Shown here piece after piece: positions 1 through 5,617 of a stretch of 7,295 nucleotides of DNA. Positions within the stretch are counted from its first letter, which is position 1. The number at the start of each line of letters is the position of its first letter. The DNA lies in assembly GCA_021156265.1 (NCBI GenBank), contig JAJNBR010000142.1, positions 1 to 7,295 on the forward strand, in the 5' to 3' direction. The stretch is from Flavipsychrobacter sp. (GTDB taxonomy: Bacteria > Bacteroidota > Bacteroidia > Chitinophagales > Chitinophagaceae). The position numbers were made by a program, and so were the translations under genes. The notes under the pieces were generated by a model that was not told where the DNA came from, ran no database searches, and saw only the letters and a program-made list of their open reading frames with translations.

Positions 1-6
1 AAAGTA

Positions 7-14
7 TAGTTTTA
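7..14 (+). promoter_or_regulatory. Possible -7 element of the propeller gene
   Basis: TAGTTTTA matches 7 of 8 positions of the Bacteroidota -7 consensus TAnnTTTG and lies 18 bases before the ATG at 33. The -33 region would fall outside the window, so this is only a weak suggestion. Confidence 0.25.
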
Positions 15-32
15 TATACATAACCGCAGCTT

Positions 33-1649
33 ATGAAACAGTTGTTGCTGCTTCTCGCTTTGTGCTCTTTCTTTTTTTGCCCGGCGCAAACGCCCACAAT
101 AAAATGGTATTACGATATCAGGGACGCTGCTTTCGGGCAAACCGCGGCTGCTGATATTGACAACGATGGCAAGCTGGAACTGGTCTTCAGCACCTACCGG
201 AATGACAGCAATATGTATGTGCTGAATGCGGAGAACGGTTCCCTGAAATGGAAATACAATGTTGGCGGCTGCGCCGATGCGGCCCCGCTGGTATTTGACG
301 TAGACAAGGATGGTGATCTGGAAATAATACTTGCAGGCTCCTGCAATCCCAAAACTTTTTGTTTTGACGCTGATTCTGGCTTTACGCAATGGGTATCGCC
401 CATGCGCGGCAGCGATTCGCCGCCCAGTATTGGTGATGTGGATGGTGATGGGGTACTGGAAGTCATTCATGGCGAGTTTGATGGTTATGTGATTTGCTTT
501 AATGCGGAGACAGGAGCGAAGAAATGGGAGATAAAAGTCGCGAATAACGGTTGGGTACAGACAGATCCTGCGCTGTACGATTTTGATAAGAATGGCATAC
601 TGGATTTTGTAGTAGGTACCTGGGAATTTTCGAACGGGCAGAACAAGATGGCCTGCTACCGCGGCGATAACCAGGTGCAGATGTGGCAATGCCTGCTGCC
701 CGAAGGCGTGATGTACCATGGTGCGGCCTTTGGTGATATGGATAAGGATGGTAAAGCAGAACTGACTTTTGGTGATTATGAGGCGAATATATTTTGCCTG
801 GATGCCGAGAGCGGCAATGTCAACTGGCGTGATAGTTTGCCCACACCCGGCAACTACATAGGTGCTCCTACTACATTGGCCGACCTGAATAAAGATGGCT
901 TCCTTGATGTGGTGATCTGTGATGCCTACCATATCCACGCACGGAAACACAACGGCGATACGCTGTGGAACTATACCATACCTAACTACGGTACCGCCTT
1001 TCGCGGTGTGGCTGTTGCTGATATCAATAACGACAATGTGCTCGATGTCACCTTTGGTACCAGCAAGGGCATGGTCATTTCGCTGGACGGGCAGACGGGG
1101 GCGTTGATCAAATCGATAGACCTTGCTGCGCATATCGGTAAGACCGATTTTGCTATAGATCACGCACCCATCATTGCTGACTTTGACAAGGATGGAGTCA
1201 AAGATGTGTTCATCGTAGGCGGCCATGCGGAATATCCTGCTGTGCAAAATAACTACGGCCGTGCTTATGCTATATCCTGGGGAGTAGGGAAAGGGCCCGA
1301 CTGGACCATGTTTCGTCGAGATGAGAAAAGAAGCGCCTGCCTTTGTGATGCCAACCTGCTGCCGCTGAACCTGGATGATGCTGTTGCAGAAAATGTTAGC
1401 GGTGTGGTGCTGTATCCTAATCCTAATACCGGAAGTTTTGAGCTGCGATTTCATTCCAGTCGCTATGCAGAAGCGGTGGTAGAAGTAGCTGATATGCTTG
1501 GAAGAAAGGTGATGACTGGTATGCACGAACAGGCATCAACAGGTGCGAACACAGTATTTGTACAGCCGAACAGTCTTGCACGGGGGTTATACATGGTAAC
1601 GCTTATTCTCGATGGCGAAAAGTATTCGCAGCTGATGAGGGTGGAGTGA
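33..1649 (+). CDS. Secreted FG-GAP/PQQ-type beta-propeller protein with T9SS type A sorting domain
   Basis: The 538-residue protein opens with a signal peptide: K2, a leucine run, then FFFCPA, with likely cleavage after A18. Eight calcium-loop repeats of the form DxDxDGxxE/D begin near residues 41, 89, 135, 183, 235, 284, 330 and 383, about 49 residues apart, as in FG-GAP/VCBS propeller blades. Between them are PQQ-type strands such as NAENGSLKW (66-73), NAETGAKKW (157-165) and DAESGNVNW (257-265). The propeller ends in a DWTMFRRD motif (423-430), typical of such proteins. Residues 457-538 form a type A T9SS domain: YPNPNTGSFEL (461-471), DMLGRKV (487-493), LARGLYMVTL (515-524) and a basic-then-acidic end. 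It is therefore probably exported by Sec, crosses the outer membrane by T9SS and stays at the surface or is released. The seventh loop (DINNDNVLD) has Asn for the usual Gly. The ligand is unknown; no catalytic motif is visible. It converges with the glycosyltransferase gene. Confidence 0.93.
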   Translation: MKQLLLLLALCSFFFCPAQTPTIKWYYDIRDAAFGQTAAADIDNDGKLELVFSTYRNDSNMYVLNAENGSLKWKYNVGGCADAAPLVFDVDKDGDLEIILAGSCNPKTFCFDADSGFTQWVSPMRGSDSPPSIGDVDGDGVLEVIHGEFDGYVICFNAETGAKKWEIKVANNGWVQTDPALYDFDKNGILDFVVGTWEFSNGQNKMACYRGDNQVQMWQCLLPEGVMYHGAAFGDMDKDGKAELTFGDYEANIFCLDAESGNVNWRDSLPTPGNYIGAPTTLADLNKDGFLDVVICDAYHIHARKHNGDTLWNYTIPNYGTAFRGVAVADINNDNVLDVTFGTSKGMVISLDGQTGALIKSIDLAAHIGKTDFAIDHAPIIADFDKDGVKDVFIVGGHAEYPAVQNNYGRAYAISWGVGKGPDWTMFRRDEKRSACLCDANLLPLNLDDAVAENVSGVVLYPNPNTGSFELRFHSSRYAEAVVEVADMLGRKVMTGMHEQASTGANTVFVQPNSLARGLYMVTLILDGEKYSQLMRVE

Positions 1650-2747
1650 TCACATACTCCCCACCCATTCCTCCACCACCCCCTTATACAATTCATGTGC
1701 GCCCTGCAGTTCCAATTTCTTAAAAGGAAAAAGCTGTGCATCGGTTAGCGCCTGTTGCAGGTCGAAGTGTTTTTGCGGTGCATGAAAGAACACACCTTCT
1801 TTATGCAGGTGTTTGCCAAGGTATTCCTGTTCTGTTTGTCCGGGGGTGGGTATAAGGATGGCTTTTTTGTGCAGTACTGCAAGGTCCATCAATGTTGAAT
1901 AGCCACTGCGACAGATGACCATGGAGGCATCTTCAATGAGCGGTTGCAATGATTCTTTGGTGATGCGAAGGAAATACCGTCCGTTCTCTCCGAAACCGGA
2001 ATTGTTTTCCTGGCGCGGTTCCTTGTCAGAGCCTTCCACAAAAACGACTTTGCCTTTATACTCTTTCAATTGTTCCCAAAGAATATCCGACAACAGAGTG
2101 CGTTGCGGCTCGGGGCCGGAGAGCAATACAAGCAGGTGGTCTTCACCTACATGCGAATTGGGTACGATCTGCGACAGCAGCCCGATGAATTTTGCATTGC
2201 CGGGCATCGGGCTGGGGTGACCCAGTTTTCCGCTAAGGTTGGGTATGCCGGGTACATCTATCACCCAGCACTGCCCGAAGCGGGTTAAGTAACGGTAGTG
2301 CAGGCGACGCAGCAGGCTGTCTGCCGTATCACCCATGCCGGACTGTGCCAGCACCTGGTGTGTCATGATGACGGATGGTATGGACGGATGGAACAAACCG
2401 TACCTGTTATCGGAAATAACGCCGTCGAACTTGCGTTTCTCTGACAATTCGAGCAGCCATTCGTGCTCTTTGCGCACATTGCGCAGCAGTTTAGGTATCT
2501 GCTGCATGATGGCGAACATAAACCCCCTGCTGTGTTTGCTGTAGCTCACATCATATCCATCGAGATGTATAGTTTCTATACCGGGAAAAGTTTCAGTTAT
2601 ATACTTGCGCTGCCATTCATTGCCGCCCAGTGTAATATGATGCCCCAGCTGCTGCAAATGGCGGATGAGCGGCACGCACCGGGTGGTGTGTCCGAGGCCC
2701 CAGTCGAGCGGAACTATTAGTATTTGCTTAGGATTATTGCTGTCCAA
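1650..2747 (-). CDS. GT-B glycosyltransferase, MurG/GT28-like
   Basis: The 365-residue protein has the two-lobed layout of GT-B enzymes. The N-terminal lobe starts with a beta strand (ILIVPLDW, 9-16) and the glycine loop GLGHTTR (17-23), which corresponds to the acceptor-side GGTGGH loop of MurG. SDNRYGLFH (112-120) and the MTHQ segment (128-131) follow. The C-terminal lobe opens with VLLSGPEPQR (207-216) and carries the donor-binding signature CRSGYSTLMDL (279-289) and PTPGQTEQEYL (300-310), in the style of the GT28 C-terminal domain. There is no signal peptide or membrane helix, so it should act in the cytoplasm or at the inner membrane face, moving a sugar from a nucleotide donor. Donor and acceptor cannot be read from the sequence. 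It is too divergent to be called MurG, and no cell-wall genes are adjacent. The start is TTG at 2747, directly after an in-frame TAA (2748-2750). It is the only sensible start, because the first strand begins about eight residues in. Confidence 0.85.
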   Translation of the reverse strand: MDSNNPKQILIVPLDWGLGHTTRCVPLIRHLQQLGHHITLGGNEWQRKYITETFPGIETIHLDGYDVSYSKHSRGFMFAIMQQIPKLLRNVRKEHEWLLELSEKRKFDGVISDNRYGLFHPSIPSVIMTHQVLAQSGMGDTADSLLRRLHYRYLTRFGQCWVIDVPGIPNLSGKLGHPSPMPGNAKFIGLLSQIVPNSHVGEDHLLVLLSGPEPQRTLLSDILWEQLKEYKGKVVFVEGSDKEPRQENNSGFGENGRYFLRITKESLQPLIEDASMVICRSGYSTLMDLAVLHKKAILIPTPGQTEQEYLGKHLHKEGVFFHAPQKHFDLQQALTDAQLFPFKKLELQGAHELYKGVVEEWVGSM

Positions 2748-2754
2748 TTATCCG

Positions 2755-2762
2755 TATTTTTA
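2755..2762 (+). promoter_or_regulatory. Possible -7 element of the small lipoprotein gene
   Basis: TATTTTTA matches TAnnTTTG at 7 of 8 positions and lies 28 bases before the ATG at 2791. A TTG at 2737-2739 is too close to be a standard -33 element. With the opposite-strand element at 2764-2771 it suggests a compact divergent promoter. Confidence 0.22.
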
Positions 2763-2763
2763 C

Positions 2764-2771
2764 CAAAAGTA
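2764..2771 (-). promoter_or_regulatory. Probable -7 promoter element of the glycosyltransferase gene
   Basis: On the minus strand this reads TACTTTTG, an exact match to the Bacteroidota -7 consensus TAnnTTTG. It ends 16 bases before the TTG start at 2747, which implies a very short leader. I see no convincing TTTG at the expected -33 spacing, so confidence is moderate. It sits in the 43-base gap shared with the divergent small lipoprotein gene. Confidence 0.4.
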
Positions 2772-2790
2772 GGGTTTAAGAAATAGTAAG

Positions 2791-2925
2791 ATGTTTAAGA
2801 AAAGTATAATTTACTTAGTGCTGCTGGGTGCGGTGCTTGTGCTGGCACAAAGTTGTAGTAGCAGTAAGAAATGCGGCTGCGGTACAGACCTTAACCGGAT
2901 GTACCATTCCAAGCGCTTTAAATGA
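2791..2925 (+). CDS. Small (44-residue) lipoprotein, function unknown
   Basis: The reading frame is ATG (2791) to TGA (2923-2925). It encodes a lipoprotein signal: basic MFKK, a hydrophobic run (residues 5-19), then LAQSC with the probable lipidated cysteine C22. The mature peptide is only 23 residues: SSS, two lysines, a CGCG motif (C28, C30), and a basic tail with RMYHSKRFK. Minimal lipoproteins of this shape, with a polar, lysine- and tyrosine-containing tail, are common in Bacteroidota and often escape gene callers; I do not recognise a named family. It should be anchored in the inner or outer membrane. It is transcribed divergently from the glycosyltransferase gene. The two spare cysteines could form a disulfide or bind metal, but that is speculation. 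Confidence 0.7.
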   Translation: MFKKSIIYLVLLGAVLVLAQSCSSSKKCGCGTDLNRMYHSKRFK

Positions 2926-3341
2926 CAGAATTATGTGGAGCGGGCAGGATAAAGTTTGGACACACTACACCCACAATGTTATGGCAGCCGACGCCATCGA
3001 TGCCCACTTACTCGTAAAGTATCTCAACCAGGTAACCCTCCAGCGATTGTTCCTTTCGACGGTGGAGGTGATAGACCTGCAGCGATACAAGATCCTCAAA
3101 CAACCCGGCAAGATCCACAACGCCTTCCAGAGCCGGATACACCTTCCTTTTATTTTCATTGCGGCGAAGAACTGAAGCCTGTTTCAGCGCAGTTTTCGGG
3201 TTGTTTTTTCCTGCAACGCTATGAAAAGCAAATAACAAATATTAGATTTACCTACTCACTTGCCACGGCATAAGGTTACACTATGCGCTGATGGCCGGTG
3301 CTGGTATTAGTTCAATAAGCGTACAAAACATTTGTTTCGTT
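2926..3341. other. 416-base interval without a confident gene
   Basis: Between the small lipoprotein and the first ferritin-like gene there is only the doubtful ORF at 2933-3175 and its mirror frame on the minus strand. I see no tRNA, no strong hairpin followed by a T-run, and no exact TAnnTTTG element. The best -7 candidate for the ferritin operon is TAGATTTA at 3243-3250 (7 of 8), with no -33 partner. The interval could hold a decayed gene or a long leader. Confidence 0.5.
2933..3175 (+). CDS. Doubtful hypothetical ORF (80 residues)
   Basis: An ATG at 2933, seven bases after the small lipoprotein's stop, opens an 80-codon frame ending in TGA. In favour: operon-like spacing, an ATG start, and a third-position GC of about 65%, similar to the ferritin-like genes. 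Against: the protein is poor in acidic residues, rich in His and Gln, has no recognisable domain, and ends in a hydrophobic run with no signal. The opposite strand carries a frame in exact codon register (3008-3238, 76 residues, TTG start) whose product, with segments such as ALEGVVDLAGLFEDL, has a more normal charge balance. Only one of them, or neither, is likely to be real. I list this one because its start codon and spacing are better. Confidence 0.25.
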   Translation: MWSGQDKVWTHYTHNVMAADAIDAHLLVKYLNQVTLQRLFLSTVEVIDLQRYKILKQPGKIHNAFQSRIHLPFIFIAAKN

Positions 3342-4025
3342 ATGAAAGAAGATTTGAAGGAAACCCCGGCCATCGCGCAAAAAGATGTATCGCGCAGGCA
3401 GTTCCTCAGCTATGCAGGCCTTGCAGGTGCGGGACTGGTAATAGCCTCATGTAACAACGATGATGATGACCAGCCGGAACCGGACGGGACTGTAGACCTG
3501 GGCTCCGAAGATTTCGGCCTGCTCAATTATATGTTCGCCCTCAAGCAACTGAGCGCGGCATTTTACACCAGGTTCACCACGCCATTCTACCCGGATGCCC
3601 CGACAGCCGAAACAGAATTTGTACCCGATATCCGTGACCACGAGATAGCGCACAGGGAACTGTTAAGAAACATGCTGGGCGACAGGGCGATCATAGACTT
3701 CGAGTTCGTTCTCCAGAATAGCATAGACTTTAACAACCGCCCGGCGGTACTTGCAGCGGCGAAAGATATCGAGCAGAAAATGATCTCGGGCTTCCTCGGC
3801 ATCGCCAATCGTTTTGCGTCAGCTCAATACTTCGAGCAGATCGCTAAAATGACCACGGTAGACGGCAGGCATATCGCTTACATCAGCGATGTGATCAGTT
3901 ATAACAGCTTTGCGCTGGATGTGAACACCGACCGCAAGGACTCGCCAATGACACCCGAAGAGGTGATAGCCGCGCTGAGCAACTATTTTCCAAATACCAT
4001 CTCGGCCAAGCGTTTACCTAAATAA
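3342..4025 (+). CDS. Ferritin-like domain lipoprotein with twin-arginine signal
   Basis: The 227-residue protein belongs to the ferritin-like four-helix family (Ferritin_2/PF13668 type) that occurs as tandem secreted pairs in Bacteroidota. The N-terminus carries a twin-arginine motif, SRRQFL (17-22), a hydrophobic segment and the lipobox VIASC with lipidated C37. NNDDDD follows, resembling the acidic lipoprotein export signal that sends lipoproteins to the cell surface. Helix 1 is FALKQLSAAFY (65-75), helix 2 RDHEIAHRELL (98-108), helix 3 AKDIEQKM (140-147) and helix 4 VDGRHIAYI (173-181). Compared with the family pattern as I recall it (EYLEAxFY in helix 1, ExxH in helices 2 and 4, E in helix 3), helix 1 has Lys68 and Ser71 where glutamates are expected, while E101/H104, E144 and D174/H177 remain. 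Ferroxidase activity is therefore doubtful. I chose ATG 3342 rather than ATG 3291 because it leaves a normal 16-residue n-region before the twin arginines. The stop is 17 bases before the next gene. Confidence 0.87.
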   Translation: MKEDLKETPAIAQKDVSRRQFLSYAGLAGAGLVIASCNNDDDDQPEPDGTVDLGSEDFGLLNYMFALKQLSAAFYTRFTTPFYPDAPTAETEFVPDIRDHEIAHRELLRNMLGDRAIIDFEFVLQNSIDFNNRPAVLAAAKDIEQKMISGFLGIANRFASAQYFEQIAKMTTVDGRHIAYISDVISYNSFALDVNTDRKDSPMTPEEVIAALSNYFPNTISAKRLPK

Positions 4026-4042
4026 TAAAACCTACGACAGTT

Positions 4043-4867
4043 ATGAATCTTAATAAGATACTCAAAGCGATACAGGAAGAAGGCACAGATAAGGTAGACA
4101 ACCGCAGGGGCCTGTTCAAAAGTTTCGGATCGAAGGTGATGATGGCATCGTTGCCGCTGGCAGCCGGTTCTATGTTCAGGACTGCGAAGGCGCAAACAGC
4201 CAGCGAGCTGATAGAGTCGCTGAACCTGGTGCTGCTATGGGAGCAATTCGGTCACGCGTTCTACACCAAGGTACTGAATGAAGGCCCTGTGTTTGCCAAC
4301 GCGAGCGCCCGGGCTGCCTTCGACTTAATATTGAGCCAGAAACAACAGCATATAGAATACCTGAGCTGGGTGATACACAACGGTGGTGGTGTTGCCAATC
4401 CCGCGCCTGTTTTTGATATTACCGGAGGCAAGGGTTCGGGTACCGGGCCTTTCGCTGAGTCGCTGGTAGATTACCGCAAAATGCTTTCGCTGGCGCAAAC
4501 CATCGAAGACCTGACCATACGTGTACAGAAAGGAACACTTACCAGGCTAATGGTAAACGACGTATTCCTCTCGGCTGTACTGGGCATCCATACAGTATCG
4601 GGAAGATATGCATCGAAGGTGCGCCAGATGCGCTGGGAAGCCGGCGCAGCAACTGTTCGTCCCTGGGTAACAGGCGACAGGAGCGACACAGAAAACTCTT
4701 ACCTGCAGTCTTATTACCACGGCGAAGCTGTTACGGTACAATCGGGCATTGACATGATAGGACTGAATGCACAGGCGCTGGTTTATGACAACGTAACCGA
4801 AGCATTTGACGAGCCGATGGCCAAAGAGCGAGCTGCGGAAATACTGGATTCGTTTATTCAGCCTTAG
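4043..4867 (+). CDS. Ferritin-like domain protein, second of tandem pair, with exported N-terminus
   Basis: The 274-residue protein is the second ferritin-like member of the operon. Its N-terminus has a long polar region, DNRRGLFKSFG (19-29) with a twin-arginine-like pair, a hydrophobic stretch (32-45) and a probable signal peptidase site after AKA (48-50). It is thus likely exported by Tat and is not a lipoprotein. Helix 1 is LLWEQFGHAFY (64-74), helix 2 SQKQQHIEYL (98-107), helix 3 AQTIEDLTI (151-159) and helix 4 IHTVSGRYAS (182-191). Family-specific stretches FDITGGKGSGTGPFA (124-138), RPWVTG (206-211) and EAFDEPMAK (253-261) support the assignment. Expected metal ligands are damaged: E67, H103 and E155 remain, but helix 1 has G70, helix 2 has K100 in place of Glu, and helix 4 reads SGRY where EARH is usual. 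It shares an operon with the upstream paralog and is followed by a strong terminator. Possible roles are periplasmic iron or stress handling, or a purely structural partner. Confidence 0.88.
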   Translation: MNLNKILKAIQEEGTDKVDNRRGLFKSFGSKVMMASLPLAAGSMFRTAKAQTASELIESLNLVLLWEQFGHAFYTKVLNEGPVFANASARAAFDLILSQKQQHIEYLSWVIHNGGGVANPAPVFDITGGKGSGTGPFAESLVDYRKMLSLAQTIEDLTIRVQKGTLTRLMVNDVFLSAVLGIHTVSGRYASKVRQMRWEAGAATVRPWVTGDRSDTENSYLQSYYHGEAVTVQSGIDMIGLNAQALVYDNVTEAFDEPMAKERAAEILDSFIQP

Positions 4868-4888
4868 TAAGGACGAACTTATATTGCA

Positions 4889-4917
4889 GCGGGTGCCAGC
4901 AGGCACCCGCTTTTTTT
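4889..4917 (+). terminator. Rho-independent terminator of the ferritin-like operon
   Basis: GCGGGTGCC (4889-4897) and GGCACCCGC (4902-4910) form a perfect 9-bp GC-rich stem with the 4-base loop AGCA, followed at once by seven T (4911-4917). The stem can be extended by an A-T pair (4888/4911). It starts 21 bases after the stop at 4867. Confidence 0.92.
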
Positions 4918-4934
4918 ATGAGGGCTTTTCCCTT

Positions 4935-4984
4935 CCCCTCTTGAGAGGGGCCTGCGCTGGCTTTTGTGCGCAAGCGGGGTGTGT
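4935..4984 (+). repeat. Palindromic interspersed-type repeat, left copy of an inverted pair
   Basis: The 50-base unit starts with the palindrome CCCCTCTTGAGAGGGG (two 7-base arms around TG) and ends with CGGGGTGTGT. The same unit lies inverted at 5555-5604: the first 16 and last 10 bases are identical, and the middle 24 differ, apart from a GCGC..AG stretch just before the end block. It begins 17 bases after the terminator's T-run and has no T-run of its own, so it is not a terminator. Palindromes of this CCCCTC..GAGGGG style are, as far as I recall, scattered through many Bacteroidota genomes between genes. Confidence 0.8.
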
Positions 4985-5037
4985 ACAGGTAACACAAGAA
5001 AAACTGCGACAAATGTTGAACCATTAAATACAATTAG

Positions 5038-5475
5038 ATGAAGATAAAAATCTTCTTATTCGCTGCGTTGTGTGCGTATTTGCAATCCTGTACAACCGTA
5101 AAAACACCGCAATACGTAGGGCTCTATCAACTTAATTTAGCAGCGTCTAAACTGGGTAAATATGCCGCAATTGATTCGATACAATATCTGAAGCTTTCCA
5201 TTAGAGATGATAGTACTTTTGAGTTTTCAAGAGACGTGCCATTTTTGCTACAAAAAGGCACATGGATAATGCGTCATTTTGAACCAATAGACCATCCCCC
5301 ACTAGATAAGTGTTTCCTTAATTATGGAGAGAAGCATCGTGAAGATGTGGTGATACCAATAGATGAAGGAATTAATGAATTTTTCATTAACTCTCCGGTT
5401 TCTAAAGATTCCCAGGAACAAGTTGAGGTGTTACAATTCAAAAGAGTTGAAGACACCAAATTAGACGATAACTAA
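5038..5475 (+). CDS. AT-rich hypothetical lipoprotein
   Basis: The 145-residue protein has a lipoprotein signal: MKIK, a hydrophobic run FLFAALCAYL and the lipobox LQSC with lipidated C18. The mature part alternates short polar and hydrophobic stretches, e.g. SIQYLKLSIRDDSTFEFS (47-64) and GTWIMRHFE (74-82), suggesting a small beta-rich domain. The pattern 'GLYQLNL...D.S..YLKL...DDSTFEF...GTW' recalls small Bacteroidota lipoproteins with a lipocalin-like fold, but I cannot name a family. The only other cysteine outside the signal is near residue 92. The body of the gene is about 37% GC by hand count, against roughly 55-60% in the ferritin-like gene before it, with AT-rich codon choice. It is enclosed by inverted copies of a 50-base repeat. 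No TAnnTTTG promoter element is visible in the 53 bases between the left repeat and the ATG, and no terminator follows. Recent acquisition is a reasonable inference. The function is unknown. Confidence 0.82.
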   Translation: MKIKIFLFAALCAYLQSCTTVKTPQYVGLYQLNLAASKLGKYAAIDSIQYLKLSIRDDSTFEFSRDVPFLLQKGTWIMRHFEPIDHPPLDKCFLNYGEKHREDVVIPIDEGINEFFINSPVSKDSQEQVEVLQFKRVEDTKLDDN

Positions 5476-5554
5476 ATTTCTATTCTAATTCTCGCTGAAA
5501 ACAAGAAAGATGTTGTCAGAACGACAAACAGAGTTCTCGGCTTATATTATCTAG

Positions 5555-5604
5555 ACACACCCCGCTCGCGCTCACACCTACCGCACGCCCCCTCTCAAGA
5601 GGGG
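5555..5604 (-). repeat. Palindromic interspersed-type repeat, right copy of an inverted pair
   Basis: On the minus strand this 50-base unit begins CCCCTCTTGAGAGGGG (5604-5589) and ends CGGGGTGTGT (5564-5555), the same ends and the same length as the left copy at 4935-4984. It lies 13 bases past the priA stop codon, in the same orientation as priA. With no T-run after the palindrome it is a poor intrinsic terminator. Confidence 0.8.
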
Positions 5605-5617
5605 AAAGAGACGTTGT

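Noticed and set aside
12..1526. A 504-codon open frame on the minus strand opposite the propeller gene
   Set aside because: It is the reverse complement of repeated GAT/AAG/GGT codons in the calcium loops, which give no stops. Its product is rich in His and Ile, shows only the mirrored blade periodicity, and matches no family, while the plus strand has a signal peptide, a propeller and a T9SS tail.
2922..3017. ATG overlapping the small lipoprotein's stop (ATGA), opening a 31-codon frame
   Set aside because: The product is short, has no signal or motif, and nothing but the overlap speaks for it.
3171..3210. Possible terminator: CTGAA..TTCAG hairpin followed later by a T-run at 3204-3209
   Set aside because: The stem is only 5 bp, and the T-run is too far from it and interrupted.
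3291..3341. Upstream ATG start for the first ferritin-like protein
   Set aside because: It would place 17 extra residues before an already complete Tat n-region; the ATG at 3342 gives a normal signal.
3241..3341. tRNA-like or small RNA gene before the ferritin operon
   Set aside because: I could not find a T-arm or a matching acceptor stem, and no stable hairpin is visible.
5508..5530. TTGTC/GACAA hairpin after the AT-rich lipoprotein gene
   Set aside because: It is a five-base stem with no T-run, which is within chance expectation.
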